Of a stretch of DNA of 6,219 bases, positions 5,606 through 6,219 are shown piece after piece. How positions within the stretch are numbered: position 1 is the stretch's first letter; every line of letters starts with the position of its first letter. The notes below the pieces were generated by a model. The model was not told the origin of the DNA and did no database searches. It was given only the letters and a program-made list of their open reading frames with translations. Source of the DNA: Spirochaetales bacterium (GTDB lineage Bacteria; Spirochaetota; Spirochaetia; Sphaerochaetales; Sphaerochaetaceae). The DNA is taken from the NCBI GenBank assembly GCA_022784805.1, contig JALFYG010000050.1, positions 1 through 6,219 on the forward strand, written 5' to 3'. The position numbers were made by a program, and so were the translations under genes.

Positions 5606-5623
5606 AGGTTATGCGATTAACCT
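5606..5623. promoter_or_regulatory. 18-base palindrome with central CG, candidate LacI-type operator
   Basis: AGGTTA (5606-5611) and TAACCT (5618-5623) form perfect 6-base arms around TGCGAT, which has CG at the exact centre of symmetry. LacI/GalR-family repressors usually bind even-spaced palindromes with a central CG, and they commonly control maltodextrin genes. The site lies directly against the -35 box of the promoter for the GH13 gene and just after the adk stop. The regulator itself is not in the window, so the assignment is an inference. Confidence 0.4.
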
Positions 5624-5652
5624 ATGACAAAATTCACCCTGGACTATAGAAT
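5624..5652 (+). promoter_or_regulatory. Sigma70-type promoter for the GH13 gene
   Basis: ATGACA (5624-5629), 17 bases, TAGAAT (5647-5652): each box matches five of six consensus bases at ideal spacing. The predicted start near 5659 leaves a leader of about 11 bases that still includes the GGGGTG ribosome binding site (5658-5663). The gene can therefore be transcribed independently of adk. Confidence 0.55.
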
Positions 5653-5664
5653 AGTTCGGGGTGA
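5634..5664. repeat. 14-base-pair inverted repeat over the -10 box and ribosome binding site
   Basis: Bases 5634-5647 pair with 5651-5664 around an AGA loop, with 12 Watson-Crick and two G-T pairs. As DNA it covers the -10 box and likely start point of the GH13 promoter, so it could be an operator. As RNA in a transcript reading through from adk, it would bury the GGGGTG ribosome binding site. It lacks a T-tract afterwards (ATTGTTATG), so it is a poor intrinsic terminator. Confidence 0.55.
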
Positions 5665-5669
5665 TTGTT

Positions 5670-6219
5670 ATGAATGACATTAAAGCATTTTCTATAGTAA
5701 GTTCCGATTTCGTCTCTCCTCTCTTTCCAAAGAAGGGAGAAGAAGTAAAGTTATCTGTAGCATTCTCTACTGCTCCAGATTCTGTTTTTATTAAATATGA
5801 CACAGATATGGGCCTAGTGTTCATGAAGGAAATGGAAAGGGATGGTGAAGTAAACGGTGGAGTCAAGTACTCTGCAACTGTCACTGTCACATCCGACGGT
5901 GAGAAGTTCAGATGGTTCTTTGTATTCTTCAAAGATAACATCAGCTACTATGTGGGTAAGAATGGAGTTAGAAGATATACTCCATCCCAGTTTGATCGTT
6001 TCTCCCTCATTCCTTCCCTTGAGGCTCCGGAGTGGGTTGCTTCTTCAACTTGTTACCAGATATTCCCTGATAGATTCTGTAACGGAGACCCAAACGTAGG
6101 GGCAAAGGCAGGAGAGTATGAGTTTGATGGTGGAATGGTAACTACACCTGAGTGGTCTGATACTCCAAAAGATTGGTTTGAAAGTAGGTGCTGTGACTTC
6201 TATAACGGAGACTTGAAGG
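5670..6219 (+). CDS. Glycoside hydrolase family 13 enzyme, neopullulanase/cyclomaltodextrinase-like, 5' part
   Basis: The frame stays open to the window end, giving the first 183 residues. Residues 1-118 form a beta-rich amino domain (for example KFRWFFVFFKDNISYYVG, 79-96) like the N-terminal domain of neopullulanase, cyclomaltodextrinase and maltogenic amylase. The catalytic barrel then begins with the family signature PEWVASSTCYQIFPDRFCNGDP (120-141) and reaches FYNGDLK (177-183), equivalent to the usual GGDLxGI. The catalytic Asp, Glu and Asp lie beyond the window. No signal peptide is present, so it should act in the cytoplasm on imported maltodextrins, hydrolysing alpha-1,4 or alpha-1,6 bonds; the exact specificity cannot be told. 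The ATG at 5670 has GGGGTG at 5658-5663 upstream; an in-frame GTG at 5661 is less likely because it would overlap that site. It has its own promoter and probable operator. Confidence 0.9.
   Translation, partial: MNDIKAFSIVSSDFVSPLFPKKGEEVKLSVAFSTAPDSVFIKYDTDMGLVFMKEMERDGEVNGGVKYSATVTVTSDGEKFRWFFVFFKDNISYYVGKNGVRRYTPSQFDRFSLIPSLEAPEWVASSTCYQIFPDRFCNGDPNVGAKAGEYEFDGGMVTTPEWSDTPKDWFESRCCDFYNGDLK

Noticed and set aside
5634..5664. The inverted repeat as an ordinary terminator of adk
   Set aside because: The stem is not followed by a T-tract (ATTGTTATG), and its right arm contains the ribosome binding site of the next gene, so a regulatory role is more likely than plain termination.
5609..5941. 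Minus-strand open frame of 110 codons over the GH13 start
   Set aside because: It covers the control region and 5' part of the GH13 gene antisense; the plus-strand frame matches a known family and stays open to the window end.
1..6219. CRISPR array, insertion sequence or toxin-antitoxin pair
   Set aside because: No regularly spaced direct repeats, no transposase-like product and no small gene pair of that type are visible in the window.

Overview
The window is a gene-dense stretch of a moderately AT-rich bacterial chromosome. Several features fit a Gram-negative-type, possibly host-associated spirochaete: a small lipoprotein with a relaxed lipobox, a truncated upstream gene ending in beta-strand-like segments typical of outer-membrane proteins, Shine-Dalgarno-led ATG/GTG/TTG starts, and an adenylate kinase without the full zinc cysteines. 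The lineage is an inference with modest confidence. No phage, insertion sequence, tRNA, rRNA or CRISPR is visible.

Layout. (1) 2-145 is the 3' end of an unknown gene, closed by a strong intrinsic terminator (164-189). (2) 194-694 is a VanZ-like membrane protein whose GTG start abuts that terminator. (3) 695-1038 is a 344-base gap without a confident gene. Its left half carries closely packed hairpins and an intrinsic terminator that reads on the minus strand; its right half is very AT-rich and ends in a promoter-like sequence. (4) 1039-3062 is a tight four-gene plus-strand operon: a polytopic membrane protein, a CYTH-domain protein, a minimal parvulin peptidyl-prolyl isomerase (PpiC-like) and ribonuclease HI. 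Its junctions are a 1-base gap, a 1-base overlap and a 4-base overlap. (5) A bidirectional terminator (3068-3098) separates it from the convergent minus-strand pair: an unusually long uracil phosphoribosyltransferase (upp) followed by a TPR lipoprotein that overlaps the upp 3' end. (6) A divergent promoter region (4784-4976) serves upp leftward and adenylate kinase (adk) rightward. (7) A compact control region (5604-5669) with two inverted repeats and a good sigma70-type promoter precedes a glycoside hydrolase family 13 gene that runs off the window.

Functionally this is mainly housekeeping: nucleotide metabolism (upp uracil salvage, adk AMP phosphorylation), RNA:DNA hybrid removal (rnhA), protein folding (ppiC) and intracellular alpha-glucan breakdown (GH13). 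No obvious new multi-gene system is seen. The parts most worth a second look are the structured minus-strand intergenic element at about 693-801, the control region of the GH13 gene, and the long N-terminal extension of the uracil phosphoribosyltransferase.
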